DNA of 64,000 nt from Apibacter muscae. GTDB taxonomy: Bacteria; Bacteroidota; Bacteroidia; Flavobacteriales; Weeksellaceae. Location of the stretch: the NCBI RefSeq assembly GCF_007845635.1, contig NZ_SELG01000038.1:32513-96512 (forward strand), in the 5' to 3' direction. Positions 8,863-20,300 of this stretch are shown piece after piece. Position 1 is the stretch's first letter. Every line of letters starts with the position of its first letter. Position numbers and translations under genes: made by a program. Under the pieces are notes generated by a model. That model was given only the letters and a program-made list of their open reading frames with translations. It had not been told where the DNA came from and did no database searches.

Positions 8863-9975
8863 TTATTTGCCTTTTATAAGCGCTTCATTTGTAAATAGTG
8901 AAGGATATTGTCCTTTATAAAAATTAACGATCATATTAGAAACTTGATTGTAAGCAACGATGCCTTCGTTTTGACTGTTACTACGCAAGTATGCATTATT
9001 TAAAACGGAAAAAGCGTCTGATCCTAAATCTGAGATGAGGGAATAGTATTTAATCTCAATTTCTCTATCTTTTTTCATAAGAGTGGAATAATTATTTATA
9101 ATTCGATGAACAAAAGTAGAGTCGTCTACATATATTTCTCTAAGTATATATTGCAAGGCCTTATACTTTACACTGTACTGAAAACTTTGAATGGAAGAAG
9201 ATTCTCCCATATAAAAAGCATAAAAATTAGCGTCGTCTTCTCTTGCAATTCCTGCTTGGTGTCCCATTTCATGAGCTATAGTAAATAGATATGAGGTAGG
9301 GGGTAATCCATTTATAGTTTGTGCTTCTCCTGTAAATGGGTTGTAGTAACCTAAAACCCCAATTTTAGTAAGCCATAAGGAGAACAAAGAATTTTTAACA
9401 TTACTCTTTTGTAGGGGTATTCCATAAACAGCACTTTGTTCTTGATAAAGTTCTTTAATGATATCATTGCCTATATAAAGTTCTCCTGATTTCGTAGAGG
9501 GTAATTTTTCTCTAAGCTCTATACATTCATTTAATAAATGATTGGCAACTATTTTATAATCGTCTAAATAATTATGCCCTTTGTTTTGTTGATAATTTGT
9601 AAAAGGCTTTTGACTGTATAGTAAGCCAAATGATAACATAAACCAGCCATACAAAAAATTTATAGTAAATAAAATAAATATAGAGTGCTTAATAGCTTTA
9701 CTTTTTTCTTTTTTAGACAAGAAAATAATTATTTTAAATAAACTATAAATAAATAATATACCTAGCAGTATATAAAAACAATCTCCAATGGATAGTTTGA
9801 AATTTCCAAAAAAAGTATTAAATGAATATTTTATTTTCAGTAAAATAGTAAAATACCAATTTCCTCCGGTAGGATTTATACCCATCATTAAAATTTGGTA
9901 AATAAAATATTGAATGATTAAAGAAGATAAGAGTTTGGTGGGAGTTAAACTTATTTTTTTATTCAAAATTTTCAT
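8863..9975 (-). CDS. DUF3810 membrane protein with HExxH motif
   Basis: A 370-residue protein with three transmembrane helices in the first 130 residues (about 15-35, 62-82, 95-120) and a large C-terminal domain. That domain carries HEMGH in the context IAHEMGHQAGIARE, followed by a second acidic motif, the pattern of a zinc metallopeptidase. It matches the Bacteroidota DUF3810 family, whose substrate is unknown to me. Its ATG directly follows the stop of the upstream permease gene with no gap, so the two are cotranscribed and probably translationally coupled. Confidence 0.82.
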   Translation of the reverse strand: MKILNKKISLTPTKLLSSLIIQYFIYQILMMGINPTGGNWYFTILLKIKYSFNTFFGNFKLSIGDCFYILLGILFIYSLFKIIIFLSKKEKSKAIKHSIFILFTINFLYGWFMLSFGLLYSQKPFTNYQQNKGHNYLDDYKIVANHLLNECIELREKLPSTKSGELYIGNDIIKELYQEQSAVYGIPLQKSNVKNSLFSLWLTKIGVLGYYNPFTGEAQTINGLPPTSYLFTIAHEMGHQAGIAREDDANFYAFYMGESSSIQSFQYSVKYKALQYILREIYVDDSTFVHRIINNYSTLMKKDREIEIKYYSLISDLGSDAFSVLNNAYLRSNSQNEGIVAYNQVSNMIVNFYKGQYPSLFTNEALIKGK

Positions 9976-11205
9976 TTACTGAAACTTTAATGCTTTAATT
10001 GGAGATATTTTAGAGATTAAATAAGAAGGAAAAAGTAAAACTATTCCACTTATTACTATAGCTAAAACTGATATTATACCTATATGCCAAAAATTGATGT
10101 AAACAGGTACAGAACTAACGTAATAATTATCTGGATTTAACTTTATAATTTTGAAAATTTTCTGTATGTATAGTAAAATAATAGCAATTATATTACCTAT
10201 AACAAGGCCTGGAACCATTATGATTAATGTATAATTAATAAAAATCTTTCTGATTTGGTTATTGGAAGCACCTAGTGTTTTTAGCATACCTATAGAATTG
10301 GTTCTTTCAATAATTAAGATGATTAGCACCATGATTAAATTGATAATCACCACCACCATCATTATGGTCAATATAATAAATATATTAGTATCAAAAATTT
10401 GAATCCAATCATTAATCTGTGAAAAAGTAGTAGTAGCTTTTTCAGCGTAGTTATTAAAACCCACTGCTTCTTCGATAGATGGAAAAACTTCATTTAACAT
10501 TTCTATATCATCAATAAAAATGTCGTATCCACCAATTTCATTGGGCGACCATCCGTTTAACTTTTGAATGTGTTTAATATCACCAATTACAAATACATCG
10601 TCAATTTGCTTAATGTCAGTCCTATAAATACCTTTTACTTTGAATCTACGGTAAATGGGGGAATCATTTTCTCTTACAAAAAACATAACAAAGGATGAAT
10701 CCACATCCAATTGCATTTCTTTTGCAATTTTTTCAGGCAATAAAACTTCATTATTAACTGAATCTTCAGAATATTTAGGGATTTCACCTCTTATAATAAA
10801 TTCTTTAAATCTATTTCGATCAAAATCATTAGAAACACCCTTTAAGATTACGCCAGCAAAATTTTTTTCAGTTCTAATGACTCCACTTTTGGTGGCATAT
10901 TGATAAACCTCAGAAACATAAGGATTAGACTTGATTTTATCAATTTCAACATTTTCTTTATTAAGTTTGGAGCTATTGTAAGAATTGTTACTGTCATAAC
11001 TTTTTATGGTAATGTGACCATTAAAATCAGCCATTTTTTGTTTAATAGCCTTTTTTGACCCAATCCCGATGGCTAAGGTAATGACTGAAACAATAATTCC
11101 AATGGCAACTGCTGTTTGACCGATTCTAATAATAATCTGAGAAAGATTCTTTTTATTACTTTTAGAAAAAGCTATTTTTTTTGATATAAACCAAGTAAAA
11201 TTCAA
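9976..11205 (-). CDS. FtsX/LolC-E-type ABC transporter permease
   Basis: A 409-residue inner-membrane permease: one N-terminal helix (about 29-50), a periplasmic MacB-like domain of some 220 residues, then three C-terminal helices with the FtsX-domain signature (MVVVIINLIMVLIILI, then IGMLKTLGASN at the cytoplasmic loop). The layout is that of LolC/LolE, which release lipoproteins from the inner membrane. No ATPase subunit lies beside it, so the LolD partner must be encoded elsewhere; lipoprotein export is the likely but unproven role. It is followed without a gap by the DUF3810 gene. Confidence 0.85.
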   Translation of the reverse strand: MNFTWFISKKIAFSKSNKKNLSQIIIRIGQTAVAIGIIVSVITLAIGIGSKKAIKQKMADFNGHITIKSYDSNNSYNSSKLNKENVEIDKIKSNPYVSEVYQYATKSGVIRTEKNFAGVILKGVSNDFDRNRFKEFIIRGEIPKYSEDSVNNEVLLPEKIAKEMQLDVDSSFVMFFVRENDSPIYRRFKVKGIYRTDIKQIDDVFVIGDIKHIQKLNGWSPNEIGGYDIFIDDIEMLNEVFPSIEEAVGFNNYAEKATTTFSQINDWIQIFDTNIFIILTIMMVVVIINLIMVLIILIIERTNSIGMLKTLGASNNQIRKIFINYTLIIMVPGLVIGNIIAIILLYIQKIFKIIKLNPDNYYVSSVPVYINFWHIGIISVLAIVISGIVLLFPSYLISKISPIKALKFQ

Positions 11206-11339
11206 AGTTGAAATTTTTGTTCTAAGTTAAACATTTGTTATTTTTATAAAAGCATTAAAATTAATGAAGTTCAACTAATAATTTAAGTTTATAATTTGGT
11301 TAATTAAATATTTAAAACAATATAGTGCTATTTTGATAA

Positions 11340-12503
11340 CTATATTTTAGCTAAATTAAATTTAATATATTTATCTCTATATCTCATAAATGGAACTTCT
11401 ATATATTTGTAAAGAACAATTGAAATTAAAAATGTTAATACCCAAAATGAAATAAAACATATTGCAAATAAGATTGACCAAGCATAATTATTTGAGATAT
11501 TAATATGATAAAATTCAATAAAATTATCTGCTTTATTGTCAACTATAAATCTTATAAATTTTGAAATTTGCATATTAACCAAATATAAAGAATAAGAAAT
11601 TAAGCTAATAAATGTTATCATTCTATAAAAAATTCCTCTTCCTCTTTTAATATTGTAAAAAAACGGTAACATAAATAATACAGATAGTGAAGTAATAGTA
11701 AATGATAAAGTTAGCGAATAAAAATTATTACTTATAGGAAAGAGATAATAAAAGGCAGATAAAAAAATTCCCAGAAATAAAAAAATGTTTTTATAATTAT
11801 TCCAAAAATAGGTCTTATAATATAATAAGTAAGCACCAAGAATACCAAACATAATACTGTCTGATCTTCCAAAAATAGTGTATCTAACATTAATTATATT
11901 TTCGTAATTTAAAGTATCTAAATTTAGGGTATAAATTATTCTATAAAGTGTAAAGAATGATATTACAAAAATAGCAGATAAAAGTATTGCTGATTTAGGT
12001 TTGATATTAAATATAGCTATTAAGATATAAATTATAATAGGAGTTATTAAGTAAAACCACTCTTCAATAGCTAAGCTCCAAGAGTCTCCAAAAAAGGTTA
12101 GATTTATTGAAAATATATTTTGACAAAAAAAGAAATACTTTAAATAATACATGAAGTTAAAATTCTTATTGTAAAGTGAATCTGAAAGTATAAGAATAAT
12201 TAAAACAAAATAATAATTAGGAAGAGTTCTATACCATCTTTTTTTCCAAAAATAAAGTAATAATTTTACATTTATTTTATAGTTTTCAAGCAACTGCATA
12301 AGTATTCCGCCAATTAAAAATCCGCTTAAGACAAAAAATATACCAACTCCATCATATAAAATCTTATTTGAATAATGAGCTACTTTTTTAGGGAGAAATG
12401 TTGATGAATGACCTAAAAGTACAAAAATAATTGCAATAGTTCTTAATATATCCAATCCAAAAATTCTTTTGGATTCATTCATATCGATAATCAGTTTTTT
12501 CAT
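11340..12503 (-). CDS. Acyltransferase-3 (OafA/YrhL-type) membrane protein
   Basis: A 387-residue integral membrane acyltransferase with about ten helices. The N-terminus shows the family block GLDILRTIAIIFVLLGHS with the catalytic-type His in the first helix. A second conserved segment, FFGDSWSLAIEEWFYL, follows around residue 140. Such enzymes O-acetylate surface sugars or other envelope molecules. No polysaccharide genes are next to it, so the substrate is unknown. The AT content is even higher than its neighbours, which might point to later acquisition. Confidence 0.85.
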   Translation of the reverse strand: MKKLIIDMNESKRIFGLDILRTIAIIFVLLGHSSTFLPKKVAHYSNKILYDGVGIFFVLSGFLIGGILMQLLENYKINVKLLLYFWKKRWYRTLPNYYFVLIILILSDSLYNKNFNFMYYLKYFFFCQNIFSINLTFFGDSWSLAIEEWFYLITPIIIYILIAIFNIKPKSAILLSAIFVISFFTLYRIIYTLNLDTLNYENIINVRYTIFGRSDSIMFGILGAYLLYYKTYFWNNYKNIFLFLGIFLSAFYYLFPISNNFYSLTLSFTITSLSVLFMLPFFYNIKRGRGIFYRMITFISLISYSLYLVNMQISKFIRFIVDNKADNFIEFYHINISNNYAWSILFAICFISFWVLTFLISIVLYKYIEVPFMRYRDKYIKFNLAKI

Positions 12504-12756
12504 GTAAAAATCAAATTACAAAATTAAATAATTAATAAAAATTATATATTATAATTTATAAAAAAATAATTTATATTATAAATACTTTTTATAATAATTT
12601 TAAGGTAATTGAATTAAATTAAAAATAATAATTTAATTACACGAATAAAACTATATGTACATTATATTTAATCTTATCTAGATAATATAATTAGTATACA
12701 CAACCAATTAGATTATAGGTTTATCTAATGTTTATATGAATTTAAAATTGTATTAA

Positions 12757-15078
12757 TTAATTAAGAATTTTAAGTTTAGCAAATTTCAATAAAAGTTTTT
12801 TTTCTCCTTCATTCTCAAAGTCAATTAAAGCTTTCGCATTTTCGGGATCTCCTTCTATGGATTTAACAATTCCTTTGCCAAATCGATCGTGAAGTACATG
12901 ATCTCCTAATTTTAAATCTGAGAGTGATCCTCCAACAGGATGGGTTAACTTAGCATTAGATATAGGTTTCAAATTTTGTGGAGATCTTGGAGGTTCTTGT
13001 TTATTTTGATATTTAGGGTTTGGTCCTTTCGGATATCGTGGTGAAAAATCGCCATCAAAAAGATCCGAATCTAAACCTGAACGATTTTTAGTAGAACCTT
13101 TAAATTCAATATTTAATATTTCTAAATGTTTATTATTAATTTCCTCTAAAAATCGGCTCGGTTCCCCATCCACAATTTTACCCCATCTAAACCGAGTAGT
13201 TGCATAGGTAAAATAAGCTTTCTTTTCGGCACGAGTAAGTGCAACGTAAAACAATCTTCTCTCTTCTTCTAATTCTTGTCTTGTATTTAAAGACATTTGG
13301 GAAGGGAATAGGTTTTCTTCCAAACCTACAATAAAAACCACTGGAAATTCTAGTCCTTTCGCTAAATGTATGGTCATAAGGGATACTTTATCATCTTCTT
13401 CATTGCCATTATCAAGATCAGAAGCCAAGGCTATATTTTCCAGAAAATAATTTAAACTAGGGTCTCCATCTTCCAATTGTCTTTGCTCATCAACAAAGCC
13501 CTGCAAACTATTCATTAACTCTTGTACGTTTTCTACTCGAGATATACCTTCGGGAGTATCGTCTTCCTTCAATGTTTTAAGAATCCCAGATGTTATAGCC
13601 ACCTTCATTGCCACTTCGTAAACATCTTCAGTTTTTAGTAAAACTTGAAAACTTTTAATCATCGTCCAAAAATTGGCTAGTTTTTCAATGGTTGGTTTGT
13701 TTAAACCTATGGCTTGTCCCAGCAACTCAATGTTTTCAAGAATTTCGTTAATTGATTGGTCTTGTTGATCGGCGCCTACTATTAATTTATTTAAAGTAGT
13801 ATTTCCTATGCCCCTTGCAGGGTAATTAATTATTCTTAGTAAAGCTTCTTGGTCTCTAGGATTAACTAATACTCTGAGGTATGCAAGTAAATCTTTTATT
13901 TCTTTTCTTTGGTAAAAGGATAAGCCACCATAGACTTGATAAGCGATATTTTTTTTTCTTAATGCTTCTTCAATTGCTCTAGATTGAGCATTGGTACGAT
14001 AAAGAATAGCGAAATCTTTATTTCTTTTTTGTTGAGTAAGTTTTAAATTAAAAATTTCCGCGGCTACATAATTTGCTTCATCTGCATCAGAAAGAGCTCT
14101 GTATAAAGGTATTTTATCACCTTCATTATTTTGTGTCCAAACATTTTTTTCAAGTTGATCTCTATTTTTAGCGATTACTTCATTGGCTGCCTCTACAATA
14201 ATTTGGGTGGATCGGTAATTTTGTTCCAAGGGGATTATTTTCGCATCTGAATAATCTTTCTGAAAATCTAATATATTTCTGATATTGGCTCCTCTAAAGG
14301 CATATATGGATTGAGCGTCATCTCCAACAACACAAATATTCTCAAAACGTGAAGCCAGAGCCTTAACTATAAGGTACTGGGAGTGATTGGTATCTTGGTA
14401 CTCATCCACCATAATATATCTAAATCTATCTTGGTATTTTGCTAGCACTTCAGGAAACCTAGTTAGTAACTCATTGGTTCTAAGTAGTAAATCATCAAAA
14501 TCCATGGCTCCGGATTTAAAACATCGTTCCACGTACGCTTTATAGATTTCACCTATTTTGGGTTTCATCGCTGCTTGATCTGCCTCGATTAATTCGGGGT
14601 TATTGAAGTATGCACGAACCGTAATTAAATTATTTTTATAACTGGAAATTCTCCCTAGAACCTGTTTAGGTTTATAAATGTCAGAGTCCAGTTGCATCTC
14701 TGAAATTAATTTTTTAATTACGTTTACACTGTCTTGAGAGTCATAGATAGTAAAGTTAGATGGAAAACCTAGTTTATGAGCCTCTGCACGTAAAATTCTA
14801 GCAAAAACGGAATGAAAAGTACCCATCCATAAATTCTTAGCCTCTGTTCCTCCTATTAGAGAAGAAATTCTTTCTTTCATTTCTCTTGCCGCCTTATTCG
14901 TAAAGGTTAATGCCAATATATTAAAAGAATCAATTCCTTTTTCTATTAGATGAGCAATTCTATAAGTTAAAACTCTAGTTTTTCCAGAACCGGCACCTGC
15001 AATAATCATTAATGGACCTTCTGTGGTGCTAACTGCTTGTTTTTGAATCTCGTTTAAATCTTTAAATAAGTCTTTCAT
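12757..15078 (-). CDS. UvrD/PcrA-family superfamily 1A DNA helicase
   Basis: A 773-residue ATP-driven 3'-5' helicase acting in DNA repair and replication-fork maintenance. It has the Walker A motif AGAGSGKT near residue 30, the Q motif before it, DEYQDTN (motif II), QNYRST (motif IV), TIHLAKGLEFP (motif V) and VALTRAEKK (motif VI). The C-terminal tail ends in a Tudor-like segment with LGDHVLHDRFGKG, the PcrA-type RNA polymerase interaction module. Length and order match UvrD/PcrA rather than RecB or Rep. A -7 box sits only eight bases before the ATG, so the mRNA may be leaderless. Confidence 0.93.
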   Translation of the reverse strand: MKDLFKDLNEIQKQAVSTTEGPLMIIAGAGSGKTRVLTYRIAHLIEKGIDSFNILALTFTNKAAREMKERISSLIGGTEAKNLWMGTFHSVFARILRAEAHKLGFPSNFTIYDSQDSVNVIKKLISEMQLDSDIYKPKQVLGRISSYKNNLITVRAYFNNPELIEADQAAMKPKIGEIYKAYVERCFKSGAMDFDDLLLRTNELLTRFPEVLAKYQDRFRYIMVDEYQDTNHSQYLIVKALASRFENICVVGDDAQSIYAFRGANIRNILDFQKDYSDAKIIPLEQNYRSTQIIVEAANEVIAKNRDQLEKNVWTQNNEGDKIPLYRALSDADEANYVAAEIFNLKLTQQKRNKDFAILYRTNAQSRAIEEALRKKNIAYQVYGGLSFYQRKEIKDLLAYLRVLVNPRDQEALLRIINYPARGIGNTTLNKLIVGADQQDQSINEILENIELLGQAIGLNKPTIEKLANFWTMIKSFQVLLKTEDVYEVAMKVAITSGILKTLKEDDTPEGISRVENVQELMNSLQGFVDEQRQLEDGDPSLNYFLENIALASDLDNGNEEDDKVSLMTIHLAKGLEFPVVFIVGLEENLFPSQMSLNTRQELEEERRLFYVALTRAEKKAYFTYATTRFRWGKIVDGEPSRFLEEINNKHLEILNIEFKGSTKNRSGLDSDLFDGDFSPRYPKGPNPKYQNKQEPPRSPQNLKPISNAKLTHPVGGSLSDLKLGDHVLHDRFGKGIVKSIEGDPENAKALIDFENEGEKKLLLKFAKLKILN

Positions 15079-15085
15079 ACCAATT

Positions 15086-15093
15086 CAAAGGTA
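15086..15093 (-). promoter_or_regulatory. Candidate -7 box of the helicase gene, very close to its ATG
   Basis: TACCTTTG on the minus strand. Only seven bases separate its G (15086) from the A of the ATG (15078), so initiation at the usual distance would give almost no 5' leader. Confidence 0.5.
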
Positions 15094-15369
15094 ATAAAAT
15101 TACTTTAGTAGTTAAATTTTTAAATATAATCTAAAATTAATAATCAAATTATATATTGTATAATTCAAGATTATTAATAGTACAATACAACAAATTCATT
15201 TAGGGTTATTTAGAAAATAATTCATTTGCGATCATTAGTTGCTTGCATACCATATAATTATAGCTTTTAAGAAACTTATTCAATTAAATAACTTGAAAAA
15301 CTTTAACTATTGTAATTTATAAAAATATTAACTTTACGGGCTGTAAAATATAATTAAAATAAAATAAAT

Positions 15370-16665
15370 ATGCCTAAAGACAGTAAATTAAAAGAAGAAG
15401 CTTTATTATATCATAGTTCTAAACCGGAAGGTAAAATAGAGGTTATACCTACAAAGCCCCATTCTACACAAAAAGATTTAGCATTGGCTTATTCCCCTGG
15501 GGTAGCAGAACCATGCTTGGCTATAAATAAAAATCCTATTGATTCGTATAAATATACAGGTAAAGGAAATTTAGTAGCTGTTATTTCAAACGGTACAGCG
15601 GTTTTAGGCTTAGGGAATATAGGTCCTGATGCTTCTAAGCCCGTGATGGAAGGCAAAGGGCTTCTATTCAAAATTTTTGCAGGGATTAATGTTTTTGACA
15701 TTGAGGTTGACGAAAAAGATCCGGAAAAATTTATACAAGTGGTAAAAGCTATTGCACCTACCTTTGGTGGTATAAATTTAGAAGATATTAAAGCTCCGGA
15801 GGCTTTTGAGATTGAAAGAAGGTTAAAGGCAGAATTAAGAATACCTGTGATGCATGATGATCAGCATGGTACAGCAATAATATCTGCTGCCGCATTATTA
15901 AATGCTTTAGAAATATCAGGAAAAAAGATTTCAGAAGTTAAAATTGTTGTTAGTGGGGCAGGGGCTGCAGCCATCTCATGTACTAGACTATACAAGGCCT
16001 TAGGAGCAAGTGCAGAAAATATATTAATGTGCGATAGTAAAGGAGTGATCTATAAAGGTAGAACAGATTTAAATGAAGAAAAACTTGAATTTGCTGTAGA
16101 AACCTCTGATAGAACTTTAGAAGATGCTATGAAAGGTAGCGATGTATTTATGGGGCTTTCTAAAGGCAATATAGTATCTCCAGAAATGCTACTTTCTATG
16201 AATGGCCATCCCATAGTTTTTGCAATGGCTAATCCAGATCCAGAGATTGACTATAATTTAGCCATTGAAACTAGAAATGATGTGATTATGGCCACCGGTA
16301 GAAGTGATTATCCTAATCAAGTGAATAATGTATTAGGTTTTCCATATATTTTTAGAGGAGCTTTAGACGTTCATGCAACAGATATAAATCAAGAAATGCA
16401 ATTAGCAGCTGTAAGAGCATTGGCTGAATTAGCTAAAGAACCTGTACCTGAGGATGTAAAACAAGCGTATAACATTCAAGATCTTAAATTTGGAAAAGAT
16501 TATATAATACCAAAACCTTTTGATAAACGATTAATTACTAAAGTTTCCATGGCTGTAGCAAAAGCAGCTATTGAAAGTGGAGTATCAAGAAAAGCAATTT
16601 CGGATTGGAAGGCTTATGAAAAAGAACTTGAAGAAAGATTAAACATCACTCCTAAAAATTCTTAA
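15370..16665 (+). CDS. Malic enzyme without the phosphotransacetylase-like domain
   Basis: Oxidative decarboxylation of malate to pyruvate with NAD or NADP. The 431-residue protein has the malic N-domain (YSPGVAEPC near residue 40, [16 protein letters not shown] near 100, and HDDQHGT) and the NAD-binding domain with [11 protein letters not shown]. In flavobacterial MaeB the equivalent protein continues for about 330 residues with a PTA-like domain. Here the frame stops right after [13 protein letters not shown], the usual linker, so the regulatory domain is absent. No PTA remnant lies in the 100 bp before ruvA. The activity should remain, but acetyl-CoA control may be lost. Confidence 0.9.
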   Translation: MPKDSKLKEEALLYHSSKPEGKIEVIPTKPHSTQKDLALAYSPGVAEPCLAINKNPIDSYKYTGKGNLVAVISNGTAVLGLGNIGPDASKPVMEGKGLLFKIFAGINVFDIEVDEKDPEKFIQVVKAIAPTFGGINLEDIKAPEAFEIERRLKAELRIPVMHDDQHGTAIISAAALLNALEISGKKISEVKIVVSGAGAAAISCTRLYKALGASAENILMCDSKGVIYKGRTDLNEEKLEFAVETSDRTLEDAMKGSDVFMGLSKGNIVSPEMLLSMNGHPIVFAMANPDPEIDYNLAIETRNDVIMATGRSDYPNQVNNVLGFPYIFRGALDVHATDINQEMQLAAVRALAELAKEPVPEDVKQAYNIQDLKFGKDYIIPKPFDKRLITKVSMAVAKAAIESGVSRKAISDWKAYEKELEERLNITPKNS

Positions 16666-16766
16666 TTTAAAATCACGTATAAAACAAAGAATTTTTTATA
16701 ATTGTAAATTCCTTGTAATTCTTTAGTGAAAAATTATACTTATTTTCGCATAAAGATATTAATTTT

Positions 16767-17348
16767 ATGATAACTCATTTATCAGGGAATGTATACGAAT
16801 TATCCCCCTCTAGTGTAGTCATTGACTGCAATGGAGTGGGATATTTTGCTACTATAAGTCTGCAAACGTACACTGCTTTACAAAATCAAAGCAAAGTACA
16901 TTTATATATACAGGAAATAGTTAGAGAAGATGCTTACTTGTTGTATGGATTTTCAACTAAAGCAGAAAGAGAATTATTTAACCTACTTATAAGTGTAAAT
17001 GGATTAGGACCAGCCTCAGCTATTATGATGCTATCATCCATGTCCTCCTCAGAAATAGCTTCTGCTATTTCCAATGGCAATAACTTAGCTTTACAAAAGA
17101 TTAAGGGGATTGGTGCTAAAACAGCTCAAAGAATAATATTAGATTTAAGAGATAAAATCATCCATTTAGATTATTCAGACAGCTTAGAAAAAGTATCAGG
17201 CAATAAAACTAAAATTGAAGCGTTAAATGCACTAGAAGTATTAGGTATATCCAAAAAAATATCTGAAAAATTAATGGATAAAATTTTAGATAGTAACCCT
17301 GATATTGATTTAGAAGACCTTATTAAACAAACTTTGAAAAATTTATAA
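16767..17348 (+). CDS. ruvA: Holliday junction branch-migration protein RuvA
   Basis: RuvA binds four-way junctions as a tetramer and recruits the RuvB motor. The 193-residue protein has the N-terminal OB-fold (start MITHLSGNV), a middle domain with two helix-hairpin-helix motifs (LISVNGLGP and IKGIGAKTAQRI), and the small C-terminal RuvB-contact domain. No ruvB or ruvC is nearby. It sits 12 bp upstream of sprA, an arrangement common in Flavobacteriia, so the two are probably cotranscribed. Confidence 0.96.
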   Translation: MITHLSGNVYELSPSSVVIDCNGVGYFATISLQTYTALQNQSKVHLYIQEIVREDAYLLYGFSTKAERELFNLLISVNGLGPASAIMMLSSMSSSEIASAISNGNNLALQKIKGIGAKTAQRIILDLRDKIIHLDYSDSLEKVSGNKTKIEALNALEVLGISKKISEKLMDKILDSNPDIDLEDLIKQTLKNL

Positions 17349-17360
17349 ACAGAGAATACT

Positions 17361-20300
17361 TTGAAGAAAATTCATTATTGCCTATTTTTTTTTATTTTTC
17401 TTTCCTTAGGAATAAATTTCCTTTGGTCGCAAGAAAATAATGACAAATCAATCTCCGATCAAGATCAAAGCTTGAAACTTGAAGATCCTATTAATTATGA
17501 AGCTTATTACGATTATAAAACGGGGGGATATATACTGTACCCTAAAGTAGGTGGTGTAGTTGTGGGTACGCCTATAACTATGACGTCAGATGAATATACT
17601 CAATATGTCATTCAAAAAAAATTAGACGATTATTATAAAGATCGTACCCGACAACAAGATGAAATTGGTAGAGCACAAAAAGAAAATAGAAAATCTGAAA
17701 ATAAATCTTTTATTCCACAATTAACAGTAAGATCTAAATTATTTGAAAAAATTTTTGGCGGTAATAAAATTGAATTAAGACCTTCTGGATATGCGTCTTT
17801 TGATTTGGGGATTTTATACCAAAAAATTGAGAACCCACAATTATTACCTCAAAATAGACAGAATTTCACGATTGACATTAAACAAAGAATACAATTAAGT
17901 TTACAGGGAAGTGTAGGGAATAATGTTCACCTAGGAGTTAATTACGATACACAAGCAGGGTTTGATTTTGAAAATAGAATAAATTTGGCTTGGAAACCAG
18001 GAGGAATCAATGGAGGAGAGGATAATATTGTTAGAAATATTGAATTTGGAAATGTAAGTATGCCCTTAAGCACAAGTTTAATTACAGGTGCTCAATCCCT
18101 TTTCGGGGTTAAAGGTGAATTTCAATTTGGTAACACATCATTGACCACGGTTTTTTCAGAACAGCAATCGGAAGCTAGAAATATTACTGTACAAGGCGGA
18201 GGTATTATTAATACATTTAATATTAAAGTTTTGGATTATGAAGAAAATCAACATTACTTTTTAACCCATTACTTTAGAAACCAATACGATAAATCTTTAG
18301 AGAATTATCCAGTAATAGGTTCTACTATAGATATTACCAGAATGGAAGTTTGGAGAATAGATTTAGGAAATTCTAATCTTCAAGAACAACATCCTATATT
18401 AGCACTTAGGGATTTGGGAGAATCGAATTCTCTAATGGAAATGCCAGATAACTCCAATCAAGGCGTTTATACTTCCATAACAGCACTTGGCAATTCTATT
18501 AGAGATGTATCCACCGTTTACAATGCTGTAAATGGAGTAGCTCTTCCAGACTATCAAGGAAATTTAGTCAATTATGCTAGCGGAGAAAATTTTGTAACTA
18601 ACCGTAGAGTAAAAAAATTAGCAGAATCAGAATTTACCTACGATAAACAGTTAGGATATATATCATTAAATCAAAAACTGAATAACGATCAACTTTTAGC
18701 AGTAGCATTTCAATATACAGACTCTAGGACACCGGGTAAAATTTATAAGGTTGGAGAATTTTCAACAGAACAGTCCGGCGTATTAGTGGTTAAATTATTA
18801 AAACCGAATCAAGTAGTTTCTACCCAGTCTCCCATGTGGGATTTGATGATGAAAAATATTTATTCTTTGGAGGCAAATCAAATTACTCCGGAAGATTTTA
18901 GACTAAATGTCCATTTTAAAGATCCATCACAAGGAAAAATTAATTATATACCAGATCCTAAGGTTCAAAACCAAACCCTTATACATTTATTAAATTGGGA
19001 TCGATTAAATCAAAATAACGATTTAACACCCAATGGTATAGGGGATGGAATTTTTGATTATGTTGAAGGAATAACCATTAATTCAGAAAAAGGCAAGCTA
19101 ATTTTTACAAAGATTGAACCCTTTGGGAATTATTTGCAAAGTAAATCTGTCGCTTCTCAATACGTTTTTAAAGAATTATATTCAAATTTAAAAAACAGTG
19201 CAGTTGTAACAGCAAATCCATTAGCAAACCGATATACCATTGAAGGACAGTTTAAAGGAACTATTGGAAGCGGAATTTCCTTAGGTGCCTTTAATGTTCC
19301 AAGAGGCTCTGTGACCGTAACCGCTAACGGTCAAACATTGGCTGAAGGAGCAGATTATGTGGTGGATTATCAGATGGGTACTGTAACTATTATTAATGAA
19401 ACTTATAAAAATTCTGGAGTCCCGATTAATATAAGCCTTGAAAATCAATATGCCTTTAATCTTCAGAAAAAAAGGTTTATGGGGTTGAATGTAGAGCATA
19501 AATTCAGTGAAGAATTATTGGTAGGTGCAACCTACCTAAATTATAAGGAGAGACCATTAACATCTAAAGTGCAATATGGTTCAGAGCCAGTGAACAATTC
19601 CATGGTTGGTTTAAATTTAATGTTTAATAAGGAAATGCCTTTTCTAACCAAATTGGCAAATTTATTTCCGGGTGTTAAAACAGAAGCCAAATCAAATTTA
19701 AGTTTAAAAGTGGAAGGGGCAGCATTACTACCGGGAGAAAATTCAACCATAGGAGATCAATCTTACATAGATGATTTTGAAACTACCTCGTCAAAGATAA
19801 GTTTAAAAGATCCCGCTTACTGGGGTATAGCTAGTAAGCCAGAATTGTATGGAGAATTTAGCCCTGCCTTGATGAATGATATTAGAAATGGAGATGGAAG
19901 AGCTTTAACAAGTTGGTATAATATTGATCCTAGATTTTATGGAGTAGGAGGAGGACAACCCAAAGGTATTAATACCGATGCACTCTCACTACACCTACAA
20001 AGAAGAGTAAGTTACAGGGAGATATTTACAAATAGAGATTATATTGCAGGAAATGAAACCTACTTAAATACATTTGATATTTCCTTTTATCCACAACAAA
20101 GAGGACCTTATAATTATAATCCTTCCGAATTGGGAGCTTTTACCAATTATGAAACTAGATGGGGGGGATTAATGAGACCTATAACCGTAACCAACTTTAT
20201 AGAGTCGAATATAGAATACCTTGAATTTTGGATGATGGACCCTTATGCAGATAGCAAGTTTCCAGAATCAAATCCATTGGGTGACCATCCAGAATTATTG

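Noticed and set aside
12504..12756. Regulatory palindrome near TTATCTAGATAA
   Set aside because: Twelve bases in very AT-rich DNA is expected by chance and it is not near a promoter match.
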